DNA of 64,000 nt, taken from NCBI GenBank assembly GCA_032209605.1, contig JASFXZ010000014.1, positions 4,856,912-4,920,911 on the forward strand, written 5' to 3'. This DNA is from Mactromeris polynyma. Lineage: Eukaryota > Mollusca > Bivalvia > Venerida > Mactridae. The notes beneath the pieces are model-generated. The model was not told where the DNA came from. It made no database searches and saw nothing but the letters and a program-made list of their open reading frames with translations. A program made the translations under genes and the position numbers. This document shows, piece after piece, positions 55,601 to 62,100 of the stretch; position 1 is the first letter of the stretch; each line of letters opens with the position of its first letter.

Positions 55601-57730
55601 CAATCCTCGTTGAAAGAACGAAACACTGCCTTCTGTAAATGCTAAACTTGTAATGACATGAAATAAAACCAATTAGCTAGATAGTCAAAATTTCCTTAGA
55701 CACGAAAGGCTATACATTTTTATTGGTTTAACACTGGAAAATACCCATCTATTATAAACTCAGTCGTGCCGACCAATGAAATTTAGTATCAGGAACTAAC
55801 AGTGATTTCGTAAGGTCAAACATCAAAATATACTGGGTAATACAGCAGCGTGTGAATATAACGGTAGTGGAATCAAAGCGCTGTGTGGGAGCGTAATTGT
55901 AACCAAACTTGGTGTATAGTAAGAACATATGGAGAGTTCGCTTGGGATTGCTTTTGGGTTCGTCCCGCCAAAGGTCAAGGTCACCATTACTAAAAATAGA
56001 AATTTGGTTTCCGGCAAATAACTTTAGTTTCAGTGATCATATTGACATCAAACTTGGTGTATAGTAAGAACATGTGGAGAGCTTGCTTGGGATTGCTTTT
56101 GACTTGTTCCGTCAAAGGTCAAGGTCACCGTTACTAAAATTAGCAATTTGGTTTCCGGCGAATAACTTAAGGTTCGTTGATCATATTGGCATCAAACTTA
56201 GTGTATAGTAAGAACACGTGGAGAGCTCGCTTGGAATTGGTTATGGGTTCGTGTTCCATCCAAGGTCAAGGTCACTTAAACTTTAAAAATCAGTTTCCAC
56301 TTAATATCTTCGCTATGCGTGGGTGTATTGACATCAAACTTGGTGTATAGTTGTTGCATATATATATTATATATCTAAGTGTGAGAGTACATGTATCACC
56401 TACAGCACCTTTGCAGCATTGATGATCATCATGAATTCATTATACAAATTGAGCTTATTGAGTTATTATTATGAATGATATAAAAATGTTACTTTTTAGA
56501 CAAAAGACACCAGATACTGAGAATGTAACTAAGAGATTTGAAAGAAATCTCAATAAACTGAAGAGATCTGTACAGAAAGAAAACACAGCAGAGATTGAAA
56601 AGATGGTGCGGTAAGTGATCTCAATTCTAATTTTAAAGAAATTATTTTATAGCGTAAATGAGTTCGAATTTCAAAAAAATGGAAGATTTGTATTTTCTAC
56701 ATGATGACTTGAATTAAAAATACATTTAAAATCCGCCAAGGAAACTGTGGACGAGTGGTTGTAGTAGATGACATCAAATGATTTCTCTTTCATCAATGCA
56801 GGTTCAAATTGCACCGGAGATATAGAATATGTCGGGAAGCCATCCAGCTGGTTTATGGAAGATCTGGCACCTTATCTACAAACTCTCAGACTTAGACTTT
56901 AAAATTTTAAATGTTCTCTTTCTTCCTATGTTGAACTGGGGGATCTTCCTCCATCTTTATAGCTGGAAAATTCATTACATGATCCTGGCTCATTGAAATA
57001 AAGCATCATTACGAGAAGTCTGCTCCAGATTTGATTCACATGGTTTGTTGATTACTTTACAGGGAAAGAGTGGCCAATTTTCGATTGAAGTTTGGTACGT
57101 TAAGTGGTGGAGAGTGCAGCCCCTCGTTTGAGGAACAACAGATGAAAATGCTTGAAGTGAAGGATAATGTGAACAAAGTTCATCTAGAGAACTTCGATAT
57201 TCAACCATCAAAATGGTAAATATCCTCACCCACTTTCTCATTAAATGTGTATTTATTTTGCAGTGTTGAGTTGGTGATTTCATACTGCAAGAGGGGGGCT
57301 GCTCTGGAGACATTTCACTGAATGCTGAAGTGCTTAGGCCCCCGCATAATGATGACAAAGTGCATAAAGTGTTACCACGGCCTGTGAGTCTGTTCGCTAG
57401 AAAATGTGATGCTGATCAATAACTCTTGAATATAGATTCAATTCATATTTGGCACATATGTATGAGATAATAAGATACAGGTTGAAAACCCCAAAGCAGG
57501 GGCATTGGTGTCCTATGGACATATCTTGAATTTACAAGATAATGATATATATAATAGAAACGTTGAAATTTCTAACCATGTAAGTGCCATGTTTAATCTA
57601 TAGGTATGAGGAATTGAGGGAGAAGACGATATCTCTAATCTCCTCCTACTGTCAACCCTCATTGATGGAAATGTTGTCAAAGTTACAGATATATGCTCAC
57701 ATGGACAACAAAACAGTGTCCTATGCAAAG
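31567..57730 (+). CDS. 18-exon host gene, 750 codons visible, product uncertain (perhaps CCDC60-like)
   Basis: Coding exons: 31567-31654, 33359-33582, 34455-34529, 35349-35504, 39206-39347, 39912-40074, 40939-41047, 42293-42381, 42578-42673, 42736-42882, 44272-44424, 46312-46461, 49537-49572, 52066-52172, 52720-52843, 56500-56610, 57063-57215, 57604-57730. All have GT/AG borders, and all seventeen junctions keep the frame. ATG at 31567 follows an in-frame stop 12 bp upstream. The product is hydrophilic, without signal peptide or membrane segment. It has basic/serine-rich stretches (LIRSPSPAHRMSRARPPLRP near 240), conserved-looking helical parts (DHYLYLKSINSMLTALHNMK near 295) and a coiled-coil-like part (KRFERNLNKLKRSVQKENTA near 635). 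It is longer than human CCDC60, and that identification is only a weak impression. No stop follows the last exon, so it probably continues beyond the window. The introns are crowded with repeats. Confidence 0.85.
32225..32960 (+). repeat. GTCCGTC-type dispersed repeat, second copy, in intron 1
   Basis: It starts with a hairpin (TATGTCTCCCCTCTCAGAGG then GAGACATA) and CTGTCTGTCTG/GTCCGTCACAAAATC. Units like those of 3998-4760 follow (TTTACAGGAATGTTCACCAG, GTGCACCTGGGGTTTCATG, AAAGTTATGGCCCTTGACTT). Around 32545-32760 an unrelated A-rich piece interrupts the series. Confidence 0.75.
33359..33582 (+). CDS. Host gene exon 2, residues 30-104
   Basis: Acceptor TTTTTCTAG, donor AAG then GTATCA. It reads VEPYIHERVQCRTEENRRKS, later FYRRRSNLQKGFYSAATEPY, and ends in phase 0. 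The shorter open frames overlapping it on the minus strand are shadows. Confidence 0.85.
33703..33864. mobile_element. TIR element of the TACAGTAAAACCTC family, copy 1
   Basis: About 162 bp running from a variant of TACAGTAAAACCTC to its inverse GAGGTTTTACTGTA, with CAGTGAAAATGGACTTGAAA inside. Copies 2 and 3 are at 42092-42254 and 52865-53029. It is non-coding and lies in intron 2 of the host gene. Confidence 0.8.
34455..34529 (+). CDS. Host gene exon 3, residues 105-129
   Basis: Acceptor TTTTCAG, consensus donor GTAAGT. Reads VTPRMTRRGTIYEEDNSKNV and then KNKEV, phase 0 at both ends. Confidence 0.85.
34842..35138. mobile_element. Second, diverged copy of the CAG MITE, in intron 3
   Basis: From TTAGAGGTAGGGGAATTAAG it follows the 15579-15870 MITE nearly base for base (AAAAGTTAGCCAATGTAGAA, ACAAAATGGCGCGCGCCAGA, CGCTACCTATCTAAAGATAG) to CCTCTAAAAAAGGCGCCT. 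The left 18 bp are mutated. CTG follows the right end, but no matching 3 bp can be read on the left. Confidence 0.85.
35349..35504 (+). CDS. Host gene exon 4, residues 130-181
   Basis: Acceptor TACCTAG, donor GAG then GTGAGG. Reads KPTIDSATSFDSINLYESAG, then FDDIRQLLSESKQRMISVRA and GMPYEDHVKMVE. The 3-kb minisatellite begins about 55 bp into the following intron. Confidence 0.88.
35555..38605. repeat. 3-kb minisatellite in intron 4: 45-bp units, then 26-bp units
   Basis: From about 35570 to 36085 the unit is 45 bp (CCATGTCTCGCTGAGTTAAC, then CTTGTCACATGAGGTGCTGA, then ATTAA), itself two related half-units. After a mixed zone the unit becomes 26 bp (GTTAACTGTGTCACATGAGG, then TGCTGA). A block containing GACTGGTTCACATGAGGTGC at 36231 recurs at 37482, so about 1.25 kb of array was duplicated. 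The array ends near 38605. The 85-residue minus frames across the 45-bp part exist only because 45 is divisible by three. Confidence 0.95.
38690..38945. repeat. Degraded relative of the 3127-3529 MITE
   Basis: The left side has GTGGGTAGGTAGGAAAAATA. The right side has GGGCAAACAAACATAATTTT then AATATAGGCCT, which matches the right end of the 3127-3529 element. The interior is diverged. Confidence 0.5.
39206..39347 (+). CDS. Host gene exon 5, residues 182-228
   Basis: Acceptor TATTTAAG, consensus donor GTAAGT. Reads EQKKLEKDTSKPEDTGMTLH, then SVSSMFVPTQLNKSSAPDSS and RQSSPRS. One base is carried over. Confidence 0.85.
39912..40074 (+). CDS. Host gene exon 6, residues 229-282
   Basis: Acceptor TTTTTGCAG, donor CCGT then GTAAGC. 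Reads FSPKEGKGLFIADLIRSPSP, then a basic proline-rich part RMSRARPPLRPPSMKKSAKL and SLIQISSGITS. Two bases are carried over. Confidence 0.88.
40640..40890 (+). repeat. Possible tRNA-derived SINE
   Basis: GGTCGCGAGTTCAAATCCTG near 40752 is a good pol III B box. About 35 bp upstream ATGGAGAAGAGCTCC could be a decayed A box. The 3' part is unassigned. It lies in intron 6. Confidence 0.35.
40939..41047 (+). CDS. Host gene exon 7, residues 283-319
   Basis: Acceptor TGTTTCAG, donor AAG then GTATCT. Reads IHRKDRLFRDHYLYLKSINS, then MLTALHNMKVRDIRSK, a helical segment; phase 0 at the end. Confidence 0.88.
41048..42010. repeat. Degenerate ~44-bp tandem repeat split by a LINE 3' end
   Basis: Units of the form AAGTCTTTCTAATTTAATGT then TTTACC recur at 41060-41140 and, after the LINE insertion, at 41713-42010. 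They degenerate to the right. Confidence 0.6.
41138..41712 (+). mobile_element. LINE 3' end with (TTGAC)n tail
   Basis: The left part resembles the extreme C-terminus of a LINE ORF2 (NSFRYGASRLWNS, then frame-broken). A 3' untranslated region of about 400 bp follows, ending AATAAATTTTGACTTGACTTGACTT with a short TTGAC repeat. It interrupts the degenerate 44-bp repeat in intron 7. Confidence 0.6.
42092..42254. mobile_element. TIR element of the TACAGTAAAACCTC family, copy 2
   Basis: Ends TTCAGTAAAATCTCAATAAT and GAGGTTTTACTATA; interior CAGTGAAAATGGACTTGAAA. It ends 38 bp before exon 8. Confidence 0.75.
42293..42381 (+). CDS. Host gene exon 8, residues 320-348
   Basis: Acceptor CACATTTAG, donor GG then GTATAG. 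Reads TPLSKDVVERLQKESQNKEE and EGKSSRGTY; two bases are carried over. Confidence 0.85.
42578..42673 (+). CDS. Host gene exon 9, residues 349-380
   Basis: Acceptor TTTTCTAAG, donor TA then GTAAAA. Reads QALGCLDNQLKHELKSFLPR and ASSKSVTRKSR. It joins both neighbours in phase 2, and the following intron is only 62 nt. Confidence 0.75.
42736..42882 (+). CDS. Host gene exon 10, residues 381-429
   Basis: A long pyrimidine tract and GGGCAG acceptor precede it; donor AC then GTAAAA. Reads TRFHTKWAGLLSNQSYARRF, then SGCESDMDFNQEDSPRKHRP and QNLWAKHI. Confidence 0.8.
44272..44424 (+). CDS. Host gene exon 11, residues 430-480
   Basis: Acceptor TTCCCACAG, donor CG then GTACTA. Reads PRYFGKSTAVSMVHMDEPPL, then EVSNMPRMSLLGTMKKMNTV and DNAAKNVFGR. 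Confidence 0.85.
46312..46461 (+). CDS. Host gene exon 12, residues 481-530
   Basis: Acceptor ATATTGTAG, donor AG then GTACTC. Reads RSRNASSLAEKPALETWEDL, then LNVQPEQYKEECGNIAFQIG and VVAKFMRWY. Confidence 0.88.
46674..47100 (+). repeat. Dispersed repeat beginning with a hairpin
   Basis: ATGCCCCTGCCATCCATAGA and ATGGTAAAGGGGCAT form an imperfect palindrome at the left end. Phrases TTCATATTGGGCACATA (twice) and TATGGCCCTTGTG follow. It is non-coding and lies in intron 12. Confidence 0.55.
47130..48300 (+). repeat. Degenerate tandem repeat of ~160-bp units
   Basis: GGACAAGTTCAATAACCAGC then CATATCGCACACGTCACTCC near 47320 recurs as GGACAAGTTCGATAACCAGC then CATATCATACACATCACTCC near 47481. 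Related, weaker units with 'ATAGTTTGTCC' and 'CTGTTGG' continue to about 48240. Intron 12. Confidence 0.6.
49537..49572 (+). CDS. Host gene exon 13 (36-nt microexon), residues 531-542
   Basis: A strong pyrimidine tract (ATTTTTTTTATTTCAAG) precedes it and the donor is AG then GTACAC. Reads RGAVRASESEN. A 36-nt length keeps the frame whether it is included or skipped. Confidence 0.65.
49960..51275 (+). repeat. Dispersed repeat with ~165-bp internal units (copy 1)
   Basis: After a GTCTGTCCGTCC run (50048-50070), units containing CTCAGAAACTACTGATAGGA, ATGGGAAGCTTCACTACCAA and GAGTTATGGCCCTTTGATTA recur about every 165 bp four times. A common 3' part follows (TTTTTCAAGTAAGTTTTTGT and GGGGAGCATCCATCGGTTC). 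It is homologous to 54128-55484. Intron 13. Confidence 0.8.
51014..51066. repeat. 53-bp near-perfect palindrome
   Basis: TACACATTGCATTGATAATA at the left is mirrored by TATTAATGCAATGTGTA at the right, with one mismatch over about 25-bp arms and an A/T centre. The corresponding place in the sister repeat near 55190 keeps only one arm (CGCATTGCATTGACA). Confidence 0.75.
52066..52172 (+). CDS. Host gene exon 14, residues 543-578
   Basis: Acceptor TATTGCAG, consensus donor GTAAAG. Reads RSGIPPIHAAATGTLMDKNQ, then LLHLQDIAEDQIDRP. Confidence 0.88.
52720..52843 (+). CDS. Host gene exon 15, residues 579-619
   Basis: Acceptor TTTTTGCCAG, donor CAA then GTATGT. Reads EKRESVYSQHQGSTLQQAEK, then VKKLTIWQQVAQEKSTVFEN. 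Confidence 0.88.
52865..53029. mobile_element. TIR element of the TACAGTAAAACCTC family, copy 3
   Basis: The best preserved copy: TACAGTAAAACCTCAATAAT at the left and CAGGTTTTGCTGTA at the right, 165 bp. It begins 21 bp after the exon 15 donor. Confidence 0.8.
54128..55484 (+). repeat. Dispersed repeat with ~165-bp internal units (copy 2), 10-bp inverted ends
   Basis: ATGCTCCCCG at 54128-54137 and CGGGGAGCAT at 55475-55484 are exact inverses. A run of GTCCGTCC, four units (CTCAGAAACCGCTGGCTGGA, ATGGGAAGCTTCACTACCAA, TTATGGCCCTTTGATTATGC) and the same 3' part as copy 1 follow. It is non-coding; intron 15. Confidence 0.85.
55900..56350 (+). repeat. 143-bp tandem repeat, three to four units
   Basis: AACTTGGTGTATAGTAAGAA begins units near 55907 and 56050, with related starts near 56194 and 56337. 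Each has CAAAGGTCAAGGTCACC and GGTTTCCGGC(A/G)AATAACTT. Intron 15, just before exon 16. Confidence 0.8.
56500..56610 (+). CDS. Host gene exon 16, residues 620-656
   Basis: Acceptor CTTTTTAG, consensus donor GTAAGT. Reads QKTPDTENVTKRFERNLNKL, then KRSVQKENTAEIEKMV, a likely coiled coil; two bases are carried over. Confidence 0.88.
56802..56895 (+). CDS. Possible alternative terminal exon of the host gene
   Basis: Acceptor ATCAATGCAG follows a pyrimidine-rich tract. Entered in phase 2 from exon 16 it reads RFKLHRRYRICREAIQLVYG and RSGTLSTNSQT, then TAG at 56893-56895. AATAAAG lies at 56997-57003, about 100 bp after the stop. It cannot be spliced into exon 17 in frame, so it would give a shorter product of about 687 residues. 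No transcript evidence is available. Confidence 0.35.
57063..57215 (+). CDS. Host gene exon 17, residues 657-707
   Basis: Acceptor TACTTTACAG, donor TG then GTAAAT. Reads ERVANFRLKFGTLSGGECSP, then SFEEQQMKMLEVKDNVNKVH and LENFDIQPSK. Confidence 0.88.
57604..57730 (+). CDS. Host gene exon 18, residues 708-750
   Basis: Acceptor AATCTATAG, donor AAG then GTAATG. Reads YEELREKTISLISSYCQPSL, then MEMLSKLQIYAHMDNKTVSY and AK. It ends in phase 0 without a stop, so a further exon is expected to the right. Confidence 0.88.
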
Positions 57731-58983
57731 GTAATGCACCCATCTTATTTCCATCTAATCCCCCCCCCCCCCTTAGAGCCAATCATTTTGTCTATATCAC
57801 AACAGTGGGAGATGCTAATTTCTCACTTTCTTGATATATTAAAAATTCAGCCCAAGTCTATTTCCTGGGACCCGAAGTCATACTGTGCTTCAAATTGCCA
57901 TCTATGGGGAATCATGTTCTGTCTAAAGTCCCTGGTATCCCCGTCCCCCTGGGGCAAAACATTGATAAATACATAATATTTCTAGTACAGATATTATTTA
58001 CTCACGACTTAGTATGAGATTTCAGTACTCTTTAATGCTAATTGACTTGCAATTATATTTGTTAGTTAGGTCCTATGTTATAAACCTAGGAGCTTGGAAA
58101 CTAAAACAGGTCTCCAAACCGGAGTATCTGATTGGTAGTTTCTATGCTCAATCTTAAAATTGATCAATGGTAAGGCTGCACTAGTCTCCAAGCTCAGTTT
58201 TATAATTTCGAGCCTTGATTATGAAATTATCTAGCGTTTATTCTTGAAAATTAGCCTAGGTAATCCACCAATTAATACCGTAGGCCACATTTGGATATGT
58301 ATTGATTTTAAAAGTACTTCGCATAAAACTAGAGTGATACATTCTGGTACAAATAAGTTTCGCATTGTTGCAAACATCAGTCTCTTTAATATAAACCTTG
58401 CATTGTTGCAACTAACTATTAGTTACGATATTATTCTTCCAGCCTAAACTCTGCTTACTAATGATGTCATTGCCAGCTTACGATATTTGCCAGATTCATA
58501 CACAAAAAGCTTTGAAGGTAATTGTTTTTAAAAATCTATAATTAAATACAAAATGATAGAATTATTAAATTTCATTGCAATTCTCACTTAACTGGATATG
58601 AAATAAGAACAAAGTAAGAGTAAATGTACTGAGCCATCATATCAGACAGGGATGAGAATTTTCCGCCAATTGGCAGATTTCCGCTTTCTTGACACCTGCC
58701 AGCATCATTTTTGAGATCGATGCAAATTCGATGAGAAAGGTTAGGGGAAGGGTGATAACTGCCTGATGACAATATTTCTGCGACACAGCAGGAAATTTGT
58801 CATTTTTTTACAAACCCGGGTGATTGTAATGCTGTTTTCAGACGGCGTATTCCATCGTAAATATTGAGTTTCCTTTATTTTCTTTCTGTGCTATTCTCAT
58901 CCGTGATCAGAGCCGTAATAAAAGTTGTGAAACGGAGCAGAAAATGTTTGCAACTTGTTGTAAAAAGCACGCTCGGTTCCTTG
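57731..58983. other. Sequence downstream of exon 18, no further exon supported
   Basis: A C-run lies near 57761-57772. The exon 18 frame can be read on past the donor to 57976, but that is read-through of the intron start with loss of protein-like pattern. No phase-0 exon with good splice sites is evident. Probably intronic. Confidence 0.45.
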
Positions 58984-59125
58984 GAACCTCTCAAATTGGA
59001 GATTTTTTGTCACAAGTGGCACGCTCAGCGTAATGGAACTTCTCAAATTGGAGATTTTTTGTCACAAGTGGCACGCTCAGCGTAATGGAACTTCTCAAAT
59101 TGGAGATTTTTGTCTCAAGTCGTTC
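58984..59125. repeat. 52-bp tandem repeat, about 2.7 units
   Basis: TCTCAAATTGGAGATTTTTT then GTCACAAGTGGCACGCTCAG then CGTAATGGAACT starts near 58990, 59042 and 59094. Confidence 0.85.
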
Positions 59126-59199
59126 TAATGTACTGAAAATATTCAGCGAATACTATTTCGATATTTAGTTTATTTTAAACATAATTATATTACGTTAAT

Positions 59200-62100
59200 T
59201 GTGTTCGAGTGCGTAGATGCGGAGGCAGCAAACGGACACTTTCAGGTGTCAATGTTCGAGTGCGTAGATGCGGGCAGCAAATGGACACTTTCAGGTGTCA
59301 ATGTTCGAGTGCGTAGATGCGGAGGCAGCAAACGGACACTTTCAGGTGTCAATGTTCGAGTGCGTAGATGCTGGCAGCAAACGGACACTTTCAGGTGTCA
59401 ATGTTCGAGTGCGTAGATGCGGAGGCAGCAAACGGACACTTTCAGGTGTCAATGTTCGAGTGCGTAGATGCGGGCAGCAAAAGGACACTTTCAGGTGTCA
59501 ATGTTCGAGTGCGTAGATGCAGGCAGCAAACGGACACTTTCAGGTGTCAATGTTCGAGTGCGTAGATGCGGGCAGCGGGCAGCAAACGGACACTTTCAGG
59601 TGTCAATGTTCAAGTGCGTAGATGCGGAGGCAGCAAACGGACACTTTCAGGTGTTCGAATGCGTAGATGCGGGCAGCAAACGGACACTTTCAGGTGTCAA
59701 TGTTCGAGTGCGGAGGCAGCAAACGGACACTTTCAGGTGTCAATGTTCGAGTGCGTAGATGCGGGCAGCAAACGGACACTTTCAGGTGTCAATGTTCGAG
59801 TGCGTAGATGCGGGCAGCAAACGGACACTTTCAGGTGTCAATGTTCGAGTGCGTAGATGCGGGCAGCAAACGGACACTTTCAGGTGTCAATGTTTGAGTG
59901 CGTAGATGCGGAGGCAGCAAACGGACACTTTCAGGTGTCAATGTTCAAGTGCGTAGATGCGGAGGCAGCAAACAGACACTTTCAGGTGTCAATGTTCAAG
60001 TGCGTAGATGCGGAGGCAGCAAACGGACACTTTCAGGTGTTCGAATGCGTAGATGCGGGCAGCAAACGGACACTTTCAGGTGTCAATGTTCGAGTGCGGA
60101 GGCAGCAAACGGACACTTTCAGGTGTCAATGTTCGAGTGCGTAGATGCGGGCAGCAAACGGACACTTTCAGGTGTCAATGTTCGAGTGCGTAGATGCGGG
60201 CAGCAAACGGACACTTTCAGGTGTCAATGTTCGAGTGCGTAGATGCGGGCAGCAAACGGACACTTTCAGGTGTCAATGTTTGAGTGCGTAGATGCGGAGG
60301 CAGCAAACGGACACTTTCAGGTGTCAATGTTTGAGTGCGTAGATGCGGGCAGCAAACGGACACTTTCAGGTGTCAATGTTCGAGTGCTTAGATGCGGAGG
60401 CAGCAAACGGACACTTTCAGGTGTTTGAGTGCATAGATGCGGAGGCAGCAAACGGACACTTTCAGGTGTCAATGTTTGAGTGCGTAGATGCGGGCAGCAA
60501 ACGGACACTTTCAGGTGTCAATGTTCGAGTGCGTAGATGCGGGCAGCAAACGGACAATTTCAGGTGTCAATGTTCGAGTGCGTAGATGTGGAGGCAGCAA
60601 ACGGACACTTTCAGGTGTTTGAGTGCATAGATGCGGAGGCAGCAAACGGACACTTTCAGGTGTTCGAGTGCATAGATGCGGAGGCAGCAAACGGACACTT
60701 TCAGGTGTTCGAGTGCATAGATGCGGAGGCAGCAAACGGACACTTTCAGGTGTCAATGTTCGAGTGCGTAGATGCGGAGGCAGCAAACGGACACTTTCAG
60801 GTGTCAATGTTCAGTGCGTAGATGCGGAGGCAGCAAACGGACACTTTCAGGTGTTCGAGTGCATAGATGCGGGCAGCAAACGGACACTTTCAGGTGTTCG
60901 AGTGCATAGATGCGGAGGCAGCAAACGGACACTTTCAGGTGTTTGAGTGCGTAGATGCGGAGGCAGCAAACGGACACTTTCAGGTGTTTGAGTGCATAGA
61001 TGCGGAGGCAGCAAACGGACACTTTCAGGTGTTCGAGTGTGTAGATGCGGGCAGCAAATGCACACTTTCAGGTGTTCGAGTGTGTAGATGCGGGCAGCAA
61101 ACGGACACTTTCAGGTGTCAATGTTTGAGTGCGTAGATGCGGAGGCAGCAAACGGACACTTTCAGGTGTCAATGTTCGAGTGCGTAGATGCGGGCAGCAA
61201 ACGGACACTTTCAGGTGTCAATGTTCGAGTGCTGAGGCAGCAAACGGACACTTTCAGGTGTTCCGAGTGCGTAGATGCGGAGGCAGCAAACGGACACTTT
61301 CAGGTGTCAATGTTCAGTGCGTAGATGCGGAGGCAGCAAACGGACACTTTCAGGTGTTCGAGTGCATAGATGCGGGCAGCAAACGGACACTTTCAGGTGT
61401 TCGAGTGCATAGATGCGGAGGCAGCAAACGGACACTTTCAGGTGTTCGAGTGCGTAGATGCGGGCAGCAAACGGACACTTTCAGGTGTTCGAGTGCGTAG
61501 ATGCGGGCAGCAAACGGACACTTCCAGGTGTTCGAGTGCGTAATTGCGGGCAGCAAACGGACACTTTCAGGTGTCAATGTTCGAGTGCGTAGATGCGGAG
61601 GCAGCAAACGGACACTTTCAGGTGTCAATGTTCGAGTGCGTAGATGCGGGCAGCAAACGGACACTTTCAGGTGTCAATGTTCGAGTGCTGAGGCAGCAAA
61701 CGGACACTTTCAGGTGTTCCGAGTGCGTAGATGCGGGCAGCAAACGGACACTTTCAGGTGTCAATGTTTGAGTGCGTAGATGCGGGCAGCAACCGGACAC
61801 TTTCAGGTGTCAATGTTCGAGTGCGTAGATGCGGGCAGCAAACGGACACTTTCAGGTGTCAATGTTCGAGTGCGTAGATGCGGAGGCAGCAAACGGACAC
61901 TTTCAGGTGTTTGAGTGCATAGATGCGGAGGCAGCAAACGGACACTTTCAGGTGTTTGAGTGCATAGATGCGGAGGCAGCAAACGGACACTTTCAGGTGT
62001 TCGAGTGCATAGATGCGGAGGCAGCAAACGGACACTTTCAGGTGTTTGAGTGCGTAGATGCGGAGGCAGCAAACGGACACTTTCAGGTGTTCGAGTGCAT

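Noticed and set aside
57584..57976. Exon 18 extended to 57976 as a terminal exon
   Set aside because: The good donor AAG/GTAATG at 57731 and the loss of protein-like composition through the C run favour an intron here. Transcript data could overturn this.
59201..61800. Many 60-120-residue plus and minus open frames with repeated VSMFECVDA-type words
   Set aside because: All are frame readings of the minisatellite; they end wherever unit length changes by a number not divisible by three.
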